A program made the translations under genes and the position numbers. Source: Castanea sativa (taxonomy: Eukaryota > Streptophyta > Magnoliopsida > Fagales > Fagaceae). Taken from it: 64,000 nt of DNA. The number at the start of each line of letters is the position of its first letter. Within the stretch, counting starts at the first letter, position 1. Shown piece by piece: positions 23,094 to 34,924 of this stretch. The stretch is from assembly GCF_040712315.1 (NCBI RefSeq), contig NC_134022.1, forward strand, positions 2,294,001-2,358,000. The letters are read 5' to 3'. The notes under the pieces are model-generated. The model did no database searches and was not told the origin of the DNA. It saw only the letters and a list, made by a program, of their open reading frames with translations.

Positions 23094-23222
23094 TCAAAAA
23101 TCTCTCCTAAACCCTCGTGAACAAACTAACCCAAACAAAACACAGACGCAAAGAAACAAAACCAAAAAAAAAAAACCTAAACCTCTCCAAGAATCTTGGT
23201 TTGGTTGCTAGTGACGGTAACG

Positions 23223-26200
23223 ATGATGATGATGAGGCAAAGTGGGAGAACGGTGGTGGGTTTGGGGTCGAGGCTTTTTTCTACCTCAGTAATTAAGGGT
23301 GTGCATGAGTCGGGTCAAATCGCCAAACCATCTTTGTTGGCGAGACAAGTTGTGGGTGCAAATGGAGGAATTGTGGATACGTTTGTGAGGGCTAGACCTG
23401 TGGTGGAGATGTTTCGTGTTAGGCAGTACTCTAGTACGGTGACGCTGCAAGGGGAGACTGAGAAGGAGAAGAACAAGGAGGAGGAGGAGAAGAAAGTGCA
23501 GAATAATGTTAATACTACTGCTGACTCTGAGAAAGAGAAAGGAAATATTGTGAGTTATTGGGGTGTGCCGCCTAGCAAAGTTGCTAACAAGGATGGCACC
23601 GATTGGAAGTGGACGTGCTTTAGGGTATCTACCTCTTCCTCTCTCTGGTTTCATTTTCTTTTTTGTTTTCCCTTTAATAAGATACCGATCTTTTGGAGTA
23701 TTTGATTATTCTCTAACTAGTCTTGCATCACATGGCTCCCTGATAGTGATCAGAGGTTTTGAATCTAAAATCTCGTAGATCTTGTAGCATAAAAAACCAA
23801 GTTATTATTAGGGTTTTTCTTTGTTTTTTTTTTTTTTTTTTTGGGGAGATATTGTTATTAATTGTTCATTACATTACACACACGTATTCCCATTTGGCTG
23901 GCCTTGAGTCTTGACCAGCAAGTAGGTGTGGTCTTGAGTACTCCACACGTTCCACGCCGTCACGAGCGTTTACCTTTAAGGAAGCTCCATTTGCTGTCTA
24001 TATGAAATATAGTAATAGGAGTAATAAATTTTAAAGGGTAAAATAAATATTACTTTTATTATAGTAATAAATTTGAAAGGGTAAAAAAAATATTACTTTT
24101 ATTATATAAGAATAGGAGTAATAATTTTTTTTTTTTTGGTAAATTACAAATTACACCCCTAAAGTTGGGGGTGATTGGATTTTATATCCTGAAATTTCAA
24201 AATTTGGATTTTATCCCCTGAAATTTGGTGATATTTGAATTTTACACTGATATTTTGAAATTTGAATTTTACCCCTATAGGTTAGGAGTGTTTGGATTTT
24301 ACTCCTTAAAGTTTTAGAATGTTTGAATTTTACACTCCAAAATTTTGAAACTTTGGATGGTAAAATCCAAACACCTCTAAATTTTAAGGAGTAAAATCCA
24401 AATTCTGAAACGTTAGGGTATAAAATCAAAGCATCCCAAACTTTGGGTAGTAAAATTCAAATTCTGAAACTTTAGGGTGTAAAATCCAATCACTCCCAAA
24501 CTTTAGTTGTGTAATTTGTAATTTACCCCCCTTTTTTTTTAAACCCACAATAACCAGAATAAACATGTTTATTTTTTAGAATTTTGTCATTATTAATAAT
24601 ATTTTATTTAACATAAAATTATGATTCTTTTATTTTTATTTTTTGTAGAATAAATTTCAGTTTATTTTATAGATTTTTTAATTTTATCGAGAAAAAATAT
24701 TTGGTATTGATTTGTAAATGGTATTGTGTATTGATGATGATGGAAGCCATGGGAGACATACCAAGCGGAGCTTTCAATTGATCTGAATAAGCATCATGTG
24801 CCCATAACATTCTTGGACAAATTGGCTTATTGGACCGTCAAATCCCTCAGATGGCCCACTGACTTGTTCTTTCAGGTATCATTCCCTCTTTTTCTTTTTT
24901 CCTTTTTTTCTTTTTTAATAAAAAGTTATAAACCTATATTGTTGTTTGTGACGTGCTAGAACTAGAAGCTAATTATTCATTTCTGGCTAAAACTTTGGTG
25001 CTATTGTGTTTGGTTATCCTTAGGCACTAAGGAAAATTAGGTTTTTTTTTTTTTTTTTTTTTTTTCAATTTTTATATCCTAAAGTTTGGGATTAATGCAT
25101 GATAGATCGCAACGTTTTGTAATTCAATATATAACCATTTTCTTAAAAAATCAATAATCTACTGCTTAAAACTTTAATTGTTTCTTCAATCTTTTTGTCA
25201 TGGACAATCCTTTTTTTTTTTCCTATGTTTTTGGATCTTGACGGGACGTTCAATTGTTACTTACAAGTGGCTGATGGGAAATTTAAACTTTGATTCTTCT
25301 TATAAAAAAGATGTGACAATGTTACTAAATTACAAATTTTTAGCCGTAACAATTTAACATGAAAATAATTGGGGGTGCTAGTAACACCAATTGAATCAAA
25401 AATTTTGAACTTTGGTATAAAGCAGTTTAACTTAACAAATTGCATAAATAAATTATATCTGAGGTAGGCTGTTCTAACATGATGAAAAGGACATGTTATC
25501 AATGATTATGTTAACGAGGAAGAGTACAGGAATTGTTTTTCCCAGCCTAATTTTTCTAATTTTATCTCACAATCAAAAAAGATTTAGTTGTGTTTTGATG
25601 GATCCTGCCTCTGATGCATCTTCTCATGTGTTTATTGCTTAAATTTTTCTGGAGTTGAAAACTGAAACAGGAGAGTCGAATATACTTCTTGTATTTATGC
25701 ATATTTGTGTATGTTACAGAGAAGATATGGATGCCGGGCAATGATGCTTGAAACAGTGGCAGCAGTACCTGGCATGGTAGGAGGTATGCTATTGCACTGC
25801 AAGTCACTGAGGCGATTTGAGCATAGTGGTGGCTGGATCAAAGCACTGCTGGAAGAAGCTGAGAATGAGCGTATGCACCTCATGACCTTCATGGAGGTAG
25901 CCAATCCAAGGTGGTATGAACGTGCCCTTGTGTTTACTGTCCAAGGTGTTTTCTTCAATGCTTACTTTTTAGGCTACATGATATCCCCCAAATTCGCTCA
26001 TCGTGTGGTGGGTTACCTTGAGGAGGAAGCAATTCACTCATACACCGAGTTCCTCAAGGAATTGGACAAGGGTAACATTGAAAATGTTCCTGCTCCAGCC
26101 ATTGCTATTGATTACTGGCAGCTGCCTGCTGGCTCAAACTTACGCGATGTTGTCATGGTTGTAAGAGCAGATGAGGCTCACCACCGTGATGTTAACCACT

Positions 26201-26401
26201 TTGCATCGGTAAGAAAATCATCTTAGTAATTTCCACGTGTTACAGATTTGATAAATTAATCATTAGCTAGCTTACATAATGATTTTTATTCTATTTGGTT
26301 GTTCTTAATGTTTATGCTCTTTTTGTTATAATGATTTGCAGGACATACATTATCAGGGACGTGAGCTGAGGGAGTCCCCTGCTCCAGTTGGTTATCATTG
26401 A
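23223..26401 (+). CDS. AOX1: Alternative oxidase, AOX1 type, mitochondrial (4 exons)
   Basis: Exons 23223-23624, 24747-24875, 25720-26208 and 26342-26401 (402, 129, 489 and 60 bp) give 359 residues. The 129/489/57-plus-stop pattern is the conserved plant AOX gene structure. All introns are GT-AG (1122, 844 and 133 bp). AOX is the cyanide-insensitive ubiquinol oxidase of the inner mitochondrial membrane. The first ~65 residues are Arg/Ser-rich and look like a transit peptide. The regulatory cysteines are present: C132 in DWKWTCFR and C182 in RRYGCRA, 50 residues apart as in Arabidopsis AOX1A. Di-iron ligand motifs are seen: [21 protein letters not shown] and [22 protein letters not shown] contains the ENV element of AOX1-type proteins. 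The start is the first of four consecutive ATG codons (23223-23234); the next ones are equally possible. Intron 1 holds a fold-back element. Subtype (1A versus other AOX1) is uncertain. Confidence 0.97.
24138..24527. mobile_element. Fold-back element inside AOX intron 1
   Basis: The left end GGTAAATTACAAATTAC is the exact inverse of GTAATTTGTAATTTACC at 24511-24527. The arms continue inward with repeated 'GGATTTTA' and 'AAAATCCAA' words (TTTAGGGTGTAAAATCC and similar). No target duplication could be fixed because both flanks are poly-T. It is likely a MITE; splicing signals of the intron are unaffected. Confidence 0.65.
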
Positions 26402-28324
26402 GCTTTCTACAATTTGGGAGAAGAGAAAGTCCAACAATTATCAAACATAAAATTAAGTACTTTTTTGAAGTGATAATGGTATCTGGTCTGCTACCAAATA
26501 ATATAATTTTGTTGGAAGTACATTATGGAGTTCCTTGGTTGTGACGATCGACCCTAGCTATTTTACTAAGGTTGTGAAGTTCTTTTTTTTTTTTTTTTGG
26601 GTAATCTAAGGTTGTGAAGTTGTTATATATATATTAGTAAGCCTTTCTTTGTTTTCTTTTCTTTCGTTTTCTTTTCTTTTTGTTTTTGACTCTTAAGGAA
26701 TTCTAACTGTTCTCTTGCATATTGTGTCATGTTCCCTTCCAGTTATCTTCTATAAATGTAATCGGCAACTCAATTGCGAAGGGCACAAACATCATATGAT
26801 CCACAACGCAATCAACAAGAAGAGTTGCCGTTAAGTGAGAAAATTCTTTTGTGAATATATATACAGTTAACTCTCCGGATGATACTGCAAGTCTGTGTGT
26901 TATAAGAGACACAGACTCCAGTTCTTGAGTCCACATACGTGCAGGTTGCCTTTAAGCCAAGGGCCTAATGGCTGGTGAGTTGAGAGGTGTTGAAAAGGAT
27001 TATTAACAAGCAACTGATAAGAGAAACAAACTTGTATTAATCTATATATTGAAGGATATAGGAATGGGAGCATATATATGAAAAGCTATTTTCACACAAG
27101 GCTTCAACTTGGCAAGGAACTCCAAATTAAAGCAGTCATTGGTAGGACCTGTAAGGGAATTGTTACAGGACAGAAGGTAACAAGAACTTAAATTAGGGAT
27201 GACTGATGAGGAAACCACAACTTTTTTTGTGTCTTTCCTCATGAGGGTTGAAAATCAGCCTATTTTGTTGGAGGTTGAAGATGGGAAAAGAACTAAAGAA
27301 GTATTGATTTTGATTGACCCCTGGCCTAAAGTTGAAGCTAAGTGAGCAGACGAGCTTGACCTGACCCGGCCCTTGCCTTGGACAACATGACTTATTTTAG
27401 GTTCAGCGACTTTTTTTCAAACCACGAATAAGGAATAAGGAATATCCATAAACAAACGGCATTAGGCTACGGAATTAATTTTTAATCTTAGTCAAGTCCA
27501 TGGACAATTCGTAGGGGAGAAGTGGTCTGGCGGACAGAGTAGGGTATGAAATCATTTGTTTGGCAACCATGTCTTTACTTTAGTCAAGTATGGATCAAGG
27601 CATTAGCTAGTAGTCTACTATTTTATTAAAAGACTCTAGTATATTTGAGTTAATTAAGTCAAATAATAATAATAATTTTTTTTTTAATTTGATTTAGGAC
27701 TTTTAAGATGTATTCAAATGCAAACACCTCATCTCTCATACAGTTTTCTATTTTGTTTTCAGCTCTTCCTTCTCTAATTCTCTGATCACTATATCACTAT
27801 TAGGGTTTTTTAATTATATTTTTACTGTCTTCTTTACGCAAACACCTCCTCTCTCATTCGATTTTCTTTTCTTTTCCTTTAAGCTCTTCCTTCTCTCTAA
27901 TTCTCCGATCAAACATTATCAATTAAATAAGGACTTTCTTCCTCCTTTTGAAATTAGGTGTTTTTTATTTATTATTTGATCGGATGATACTGCAAGTCTC
28001 ATATTGTACTTTTTATTTCTTCCTTGCGCTGTGCGGATAGAGACTGGAAAATGGCTAATAGAGGTAAGTTTTCCCTTTGACTTTGTGTAAAACTCGTATT
28101 ATTTTTTATATCTTTGATGTGTTGTCATGTCATTATCATTCCAAGTTCTTTGTTGGTGCAGTACAAGGAAGGAAAAAAAAATGTGTGTTTTGATTGAATA
28201 AAAAAAAATTTGTGTTTTCACCCTAACTTCAAATGGCATTTTCTCTCTTAAACACATGTGACAGTGTGAGTATTTTAATGAAATGATAGACCACTAGATA
28301 AGAGTGACATGGTCTATCACATAG
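26402..28324. other. Intergenic DNA downstream of AOX
   Basis: The first ~150 bases are probably AOX 3' UTR. A minus-strand frame at 26727-26936 (MWTQELESVSLITHRLAV...) is unrecognised. The word GGATGATACTGCAAGTCT occurs at 26875 and again near 27980. A ~120-bp imperfect duplication (AAACACCTCCTCTCTCAT, TCTTCCTTCTCT) lies at 27719-27910. No gene is supported. Confidence 0.4.
27905..28180 (+). repeat. Dispersed repeat C, copy 1
   Basis: Matches 47440-47700 on the same strand: AACATTATCAATTAAATAAG, CCTTTTGAAATTAGGTG, GATAGAGACTG..GAAAATGG, CTAATAGAGGTAAGTTT and GTTGGTGCAGTACAAGG. It contains what looks like a small exon with GT and AG splice signals (AATAGAG|GTAAG ... GGTGCAG), so it may be a captured gene fragment. 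Confidence 0.7.
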
Positions 28325-28841
28325 ACAATATAATTTTTCCATGAGCCCCGGCCCTTTCATTTTCATCATCATTTTGTGTCAAAAATGCAACATAATTTTT
28401 TTTTTTTTTCTTTCTTTCTTAAGGCAGCTAAATTAATTTCTTATGTGGCTAAAATTAAATGAACTTAGCCTAATTGAGAATCGAAATCAGGATTAAAACG
28501 CAACCAACAAAATACAACTATCCTAAGTATGAAACTTCTGACTATTACCCATTAACCAAGCAGAGGTGTTCAGCCATTATAAAAGGACAAGACATGAACA
28601 AGGAGAGAAATAAACGGAAAAATCAGAAGGCATCAATATCTTGACTCTCCACAAAGACATACATTTCCATGATTCCATCACTTCTTCCATCAACCAACTA
28701 TCAAAACCATTCTCATGCAATCATCGACATTCATTGTCCAGACCTTATTCTCTCCTTTCCTAACTCATCCCCATTTTTTTTTTGGATAAGATCCTTCATT
28801 GTATTTTGATTCTCAACTTTGAGATTACTAACTTGAACCTA

Positions 28842-28845
<4 letters not shown>

Positions 28846-28917
<72 letters not shown>
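28846..28917. repeat. (TA)n microsatellite
   Basis: About 35 uninterrupted TA units. The same position in copy A' (43324-43371) has fewer units followed by AC repeats. Confidence 0.95.
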
Positions 28918-28919
<2 letters not shown>

Positions 28920-29478
28920 CTCTTATAACCATTTGTGTCCATTACAAACATATTTCAAATTAAATTCTCATCTACAAAAACCTCAAAATAGTGCTTACTA
29001 ATAAGATTAATTAGAGGGTAAGAAAAAAGAAATAAAATAAAATATAAACTTGGAGGGAAGGGTTAAGTGTAATTTCTAAAATGGGATAGGGTTTCTGATA
29101 TTATCCCAAAAATCTCGAGAAGTTAGTGTAATTTACTTAAATTTATCTCTCCTTTCTTTTTGTTGAAAACTATTTCTTGTTTTTAAACATAAATCTTTCA
29201 CGTTGCTAAACATATAAAACAAAATTTTCGTCCCTTTGAATAATATGGAATATTTGCATAGCTGAATATTGCATTTTAGTCATGCAAAACAAGTTTTTCC
29301 CTGCTTTGATGAATACATTATTTTTTTTCTTACCTTAATACATTATTTTAGCTTTGCTAAAAATATTAGACTGTTGCTAAATATACTAATCTTTTATTGT
29401 TGAATGTGTTTATCTCACCTTGCTGAAAGCATACCAATGGACTTTGCACTTAATTTGGAGGAACAAATCCTAGAGCAG

Positions 29479-30232
29479 TGTTGGAATGGCTTGAATTGTC
29501 AAATTGGTGGCTTGACATTAGCCAACAAATCATTAAATGACAGTAGCCAACAAACCATCAGAAAGTTGCATGCGTGAAGAAATGCAAGGAGTTGCATTAA
29601 ATGTTGCATGGACTCATGGCCGAAATTATTGACTTCTTTGTTGATAGAAGTCTTGCATTATTCTCATGTTCTGGAACACTTGACATGCATACATGCTTCA
29701 CCTTTTAGCCGAAATGTATGATTCCATCGGCATTCATGATCGAATTGTCAAGAAGGGCAAGGAACTACACTTGAGCAAACCAAATACATGCTAGCCGAAA
29801 TGTATGACTCCATTGACAAAAAATGCTGGCCATTTTTGTTGACTTGATAAGTTTCATGACAGTGATATTTCGGCTGAAGTTTAGCTATAAATAGAGTGGA
29901 GCAAATGAGAGCTATGTATGTGAGCTACGGAGATAGCAATTAAAACTTCTTCGGTGTGTGCATCAGGAAAGTTAGTCTCTTGTAACTTTTGTCTAAATAC
30001 AATAGGGTGTTCTCTATTTATTTATAAGAAAATCAAGGGTGCATTTGGAGTTTGGGTTTGTGAGAGAGTCTTTCAAGCCATTGTTGTAATTTCCAAAGTT
30101 ATAGTGAAAATTTATTCTATTGTCTCCAATGGACGTATATATATTGCTGAACCACGTAAATTCTTTGGGTCATATTTTCTTCTCTCTTCTCTAACCTTGT
30201 GTAAACAAATTATTTCACCAATTTTCACAACA
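29479..30232 (+). mobile_element. Solo LTR inserted in block A
   Basis: Begins TGTTGGAATGGCTTG and ends TTTTCACAACA (TG...CA). The flanks are AGCAG (29474-29478) and AGGAG (30233-30237), a 5-bp duplication with one mismatch. The block A' copy lacks it. A promoter-like TATAAATAGAG lies near 29885 on the plus strand, so U3-R-U5 reads left to right. No internal retrotransposon sequence is present, so it is a solo LTR left by recombination. The lineage is undetermined. Confidence 0.85.
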
Positions 30233-30533
30233 AGGAGATTACAGATTTTAAGAAATGGGAAAAGAAATTGTATTGAAATCCATTCGCATCCATGCAAAAT
30301 GAGCAGTGTAAGTAAACAAATGCACCATGATGACTAACAAAAAGCTCAGTTGGTCTAGCGGACACAGATGATGCAGCACACCTAATTCTTCAAAATCTGC
30401 AGAAAGAATGAACAAATATTATGCAGCAGTCAAGCTTTGCTGATTTTGATCACTTTGAGCTGCTGCACTACTTCCGTAACTCACAATAAATACATGGACG
30501 TGAACTCCACAACTCCATCTATGCACAATTCTT

Positions 30534-30725
30534 TCAATCAGAGTTGGAATCATAGAAGTCGCTTGGGCACAGGGTCATCACCTCTGATTCAAGCAACTGG
30601 ACCACCCTGTGCAATGTGGGGGTGATCCTCTGGAAAAGAAGAAACACACTGAGTGGCAACTGAGAGCACATCAAGACTTTCTGCCTGCAACCCCTCACAC
30701 TGTAACAATCTCTCTTTGCCTATTC
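30534..30725 (-). pseudogene. Receptor-like kinase C-terminal exon fragment, frameshifted (copy 1)
   Basis: On the minus strand, after an acceptor-like TTTCTGGTCACAG, the frame reads [14 protein letters not shown] then [20 protein letters not shown]. An extra base in a run of C then shifts it. The following frame reads [20 protein letters not shown] to a stop. The join resembles kinase subdomain XI (A..C....PEDRP.M..VV..LE) and the tail of a receptor-like kinase. It is 192 bp long, the same as the copy at 44332-44523, and shares the same frameshift. The exact kinase family is not identified. Confidence 0.6.
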
Positions 30726-31283
30726 CTGTGACCAGAAATAGTGGGTTAGCAGAGCAGCTTGATAAAAATTTTACCAAAATTTAATACTACTTAGAATAAT
30801 TTTTTCTAATTTTTAATAAGATAAAAACATGTAGTGATTTTTGTTATGTGGTGATTTTATTAAGTATATGTGATTGTTTTTTTTATTATTTTATTTTATA
30901 GTTCATTAATATTAGATTCTTAGTATTTTGCATTCATTAACTCACTTGATACAAAGATTAAAAAATTTAAGTAGACACATAACACAAGTTTAAGTGCTTA
31001 AGTAGATAATTATAGTGTAGTCTGCATATAAATTTAAATACATAGCGCAAAATTGGATTATAATTTCAAATTCTAATTCAACTCTCTCTAAGTTTTATCT
31101 ATTAATATATATATTGATGACTTATAACATTGAGTTTTTTTTAGTTATATGATTATTTTTTTATGGTTTATTATATCGGACTCCTCGTTTTTTACACTAA
31201 ATTAACTAATTTGGCACAAAAATTTAAAAATTTAGATTAGATGGAACACATAGTACAAAATTAAACTCTAATTGAAATTTAAT

Positions 31284-32435
31284 GGCGAAACTACACTATT
31301 GGTCCCTCAAGTTTACCCTGTGTGCGTAATTGGTCCCTCAAGCTTCAAGCGAACACAATTAGTCCCTCAAGTTTTAAAACTGAGTTGTATTAGTCCTTTT
31401 ACTAACTCCGTTAGTGGTATTACTTACGTGACTAACGGAATAACAACTTGGCATTTTTTTAATGACGTGACATGTTTTTAATTAAAAAATTACAAAATAA
31501 ATTTACATGTAAGAAACAATATTTACAATCCGATACCAAATTAAAAAAAATCCATGTGCGAGTGTGTGTGAGAGGAATTTGCTAGCGGACACGTCAAAGA
31601 TTGTAGAGAAGAACAAGACTTGTAAGCGTAAAGAAGAGGATTGTAGGAAAGTTGTCACTATAAGAGCACAATGAATCTGAATTCCCACACACCAATGTTT
31701 GGTGGGGACTTTCATATATATATTGAATTTGTACACAATGAAAGGCAACTGATGGGTCCTTGATTCTGAAATATCCTCAATAGTTACTGATGGATTGTTG
31801 GCTCTTGGATACGGCGCTTCAATTTGTAAATCTCGTTGGGAAAAATGTTCCTCCTATCCTGCAAGTAATTCTTTTTCCTTCAATTTTCTTTCTTACGCTT
31901 TGAAACTACATTTCCTTTTATTTCTTGTTTGGCAACCAAGAAAATTTCGGAATAGAATAGAAAAACAAGGAGAAAATTATTAGGTTTGTTTTAGGTGCGT
32001 GTCTCTGTTTGTTATCTAAGAAAAAAATAAGTGAAACAAGAGGAAATAAAAAACAGTTAGTTTTTTTTGTTTGGTGTGGATAGCCTAACATGGATTTTTG
32101 GTTTCTTTGTTTTTTGATTGAAATTTTTGTGAGTGTGGAGTAGAAAATACTCTTCTCTTTTTCTTTTTCTTTTTTAATTTGGTACCGGATTGTAAATATT
32201 GTTTCTTACATGTAAATTTATTTTGTAATTTTTTAATTAAAAACATGTCACGTCATTAAAAAAATGTCAAGTCGTTAGTCCGTTAGCCACGTAAGTAACA
32301 CCACTAACAGCAGTTAGTAAAAGGACTAATACAACTCAATTTTAAAACTTGAGAGACCAATTATGCTCGCTTGATACTTGAGGGATCAATTGTGCACACA
32401 GAGTAAACTCGAGGGACCAATATTGTAGTTTCGCC
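31284..32435. mobile_element. Long-TIR Mutator-like element, non-autonomous
   Basis: The terminal inverted repeats are about 270 bp (31284-31553 and 32165-32435), starting GGCGAAACTACA(C/A)TATTGG and carrying repeated GGTCCCTCAAGTTT words. They are flanked by exact 9-bp duplications AAATTTAAT (31275-31283, 32436-32444). The ~600-bp interior has no recognisable transposase. Confidence 0.9.
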
Positions 32436-32561
32436 AAATTTAATTTTTACACTAAATTAACTCACCTGACACAAATTTCTAAAGATGAGATACATGGCAC
32501 AAAATTAGATTCTAATTAAATTCCAATTTGAAATTTAATTGCATTTTCTCTTTGTTTTACC

Positions 32562-32562
<1 letters not shown>

Positions 32563-32595
<33 letters not shown>

Positions 32596-32617
32596 TTATT
32601 ATTATTATTATTATTAT
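32563..32617. repeat. (ATT)n microsatellite
   Basis: About 17 ATT/TTA units with one T insertion, at the left edge of block B. Confidence 0.9.
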
Positions 32618-34052
32618 GTGTGAAATAATGGAGGTGAATAGAATGTGAAAGAATATTTAACCTTAAATTTAACACAAGCAAAGTTTGATAAAAATAGATG
32701 AAAGCAACTATAATTCATACATTTAGAAAGATGCTAGTCAAGATTATATCGGTTAGCCCCTGTGTAAGGTGTATGTATGTCCACAACACAAGTTTCAAGT
32801 TCATTTATTACCTACTATTCCCAATAGTTATGTTATGTACCGCCTACCAAAGAATCAAACAATGATCAAATAGCACCGACGTAGAGAGTTGCTACTTGCA
32901 AACACATAGGAATATATAGGAGGTTAAGCTGTAAAATAAATTCTTGATTTACGAAAAGGAAAAAAATAAGGAGGTTATAGACAAGTCCAATCTTCGGTAC
33001 CACTTTTTGTGTATTACTCTATATTTCACCAATCACTACTTATCATGTTTTCATTTTACTTTCCTTGTAAAATTACTGATATTTAAAATGGAAAGTAATC
33101 ATATACATGGTAAGTAGTAATTGGTAGAATATAGAGTAATACACAAAAAGTTGTATAAAGGATTTGCATTCGTTATAACCGTTATACGTTAATATCTTCC
33201 ATCATAGAAATTTTGCTACAGCCTCACATGAATATGTAAAAATTCAACGTGCATAGTACCACATCTTCTCAAAAGTCCTAAAATTTTTATAAATTATTAC
33301 CCCAATTACTAACACTACTGGTTGATAGTTCTATGCCTCTTAGCAGAAGAGAACTTCTTTTAAGGGCAGATATTAACAACCTATAATATAGTGTGCAAGC
33401 TCACAAGCCCTCAAGCTTTTATTACATACTAGCTACTGGTGATGTGCCTGTTATACCAAAGGAAAGAGCTACTTTAAGGGCAGAACACAACATTATAGTT
33501 AGCCCCACCATTGCACGTAAATGTGCTTTTCGCATCATCCTTAGGGTAACTGTAAGCATCTAGGCACAGATTCTTGAAAAATTCAGAAAAAGTTGTAGGC
33601 CCACAATTCCCAAAGTTGCAACAATAGTCATTAGTTTTGAAAACGGTACAAGGGTTGTTACAGTACCCGCTAGGAGTTTTCAATTCAGCTGGGCACTATC
33701 CATTGATATCAGCTGTACATGTTATGCCTTTGGTGCACCCATTAGAGGTTGGGCTAAAATCCATAGGAACATTAAACCCATCAACAAGAGAGATGTCAAA
33801 GAAATCCAGGTTTAGATATTGGTTTAAAGAAAAATTCGGCAAGGGTGTTTAGGGGTGCACCATAGGCTTGGCATTGAAGAAGCCCACCACAATCACCAGT
33901 CTGACAACTGCCATGGCCGGATCCATCGAAATTGCACCCAATTCGAGCCCAAACATGGCCCCCAGTTGTGCCAGCATTCACATCAAGGGGCCAAGACTCT
34001 TTTGAGTTGAGTTGCCTACCACCACCAGGCACAGCTGCAGCCCAAACCACAT
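32618..34052. repeat. Duplicated block B, copy 1
   Basis: Collinear with 56432-60437. Starts at ATGTGTGAAATAA and ends inside the thaumatin-like gene at CCAAACCACATAG. This copy retains the pre-insertion (empty) states of two sites that are filled in B': CAACTATAATTCATAC (about 32707) and ATTACCCCAATTAC (about 33298). Confidence 0.9.
33474..34050 (-). pseudogene. Thaumatin-like protein pseudogene
   Basis: Very close to the intact gene at 59866-60546, but disabled in three ways. It lacks the start and about the first 36 codons, including the signal peptide, because block B ends at 34052. A +1 shift occurs near 33830 (AGAAAAATTCGG against AGCAAATTCGG). A CAG glutamine codon is replaced by a TAG stop near 33692. 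The thaumatin signature [16 protein letters not shown] is still readable, as are the C-terminal cysteines. It is presumably not translated. Confidence 0.92.
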
Positions 34053-34924
34053 AGAGCTAATGTGAAAAATTGTGAGAGTTTCAAAAGTTTTGGTTATATA
34101 TATATAGATAGATAAACAAAAAAAAAAAAAAAAAAAGGTAAAAAGAGGACACTCATAAATTTGTGTACGTATGCACCTATATGGATGTATTGAGAATTAA
34201 AGCAAAAGATTCCCAAGATTAAGCCCAAACCAAAATTTTCAAAATGTTTGTAGCTCAATTGGTTGACATACAAGTTATGGTATTTCTCTCGGAAACCTGA
34301 AAAATTCAAATCCTCATCTCCCATGGTAAGGTAATTATTAAATTATTCACAAAAAATAAAACCTCCAAACTAAATATGCAACTGTAACAAAGGAAAAAGA
34401 TCTATAGGGACCACAATTAGTACAATAATAACTGAGAGAGAAAGAAAATAAGAAATAGATAGGCTCTACTATTCAAATCTCTACCCAAATTCAAAAACTT
34501 AAAATAAAAAAATCTTAAATTTCATAAGTTACCTATATGTTTCTTTGAAAATTTGAAAACCGGTATGGAACATACATTGCATTTGCATCATGAACAACAA
34601 TGAGGAAAAAGAAAGAAAATTCTTTCTCCTGACTAATAGAAAATCCCAATATCTTACGCTAGTAGTAAAACTCAGAGAATTTTCTTCAACTAAATAGGAT
34701 TTTTTAAATAGTGAGACAAAAAGCATAATAAATTCTCGTTTAGTCTTTGTATATTTTTAAAATTTAGATGCATAAACTTGCATGTAAATATAGTTGAATA
34801 AAATGAGAGTATAATTGAAATGACATTTGGCATGAAATTGAGATGCATTTAAAATCTAAACACTTGACATTGCATGATAATTAAACAAACACTTGGCATC
34901 AATTATAGCAAAATTTTGAAATTG
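34053..34924. other. Intergenic DNA between block B and LTR-derived repeats
   Basis: AT-rich; no gene seen. A poly-A tract lies at about 34119-34137. Confidence 0.4.

Larger units (their letters stand above)
28325..30761. repeat. Duplicated block A, copy 1
   Basis: Collinear with 42776-44561 on the same strand, from ACAATATAATTTTTC to GAAATAGTGGGTTAGC. This copy carries a solo LTR (29479-30232) that the other copy lacks. Both carry a TA microsatellite and the same receptor-kinase fragment. In A' the sequence around the insertion also keeps about 60 extra bases near 43918-43980. Confidence 0.88.

Noticed and set aside
23196..23222. AOX start upstream at 23196
   Set aside because: The codon there is TTG, not ATG; the first ATG in frame is 23223.
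26727..26936. Minus-strand frame MWTQELESVSLITHRLAV as a gene
   Set aside because: Reads like plausible protein but I recognise no family, there is no promoter or splice support, and parts recur at other loci; left unannotated as a gene.
30340..30372. tRNA-like AGCTCAGTTGGTCTAGCGGA (also at about 44139)
   Set aside because: It resembles a tRNA D-arm, but no acceptor stem, anticodon loop or T-arm (GGTTCRA) follows at the right spacing in either copy.
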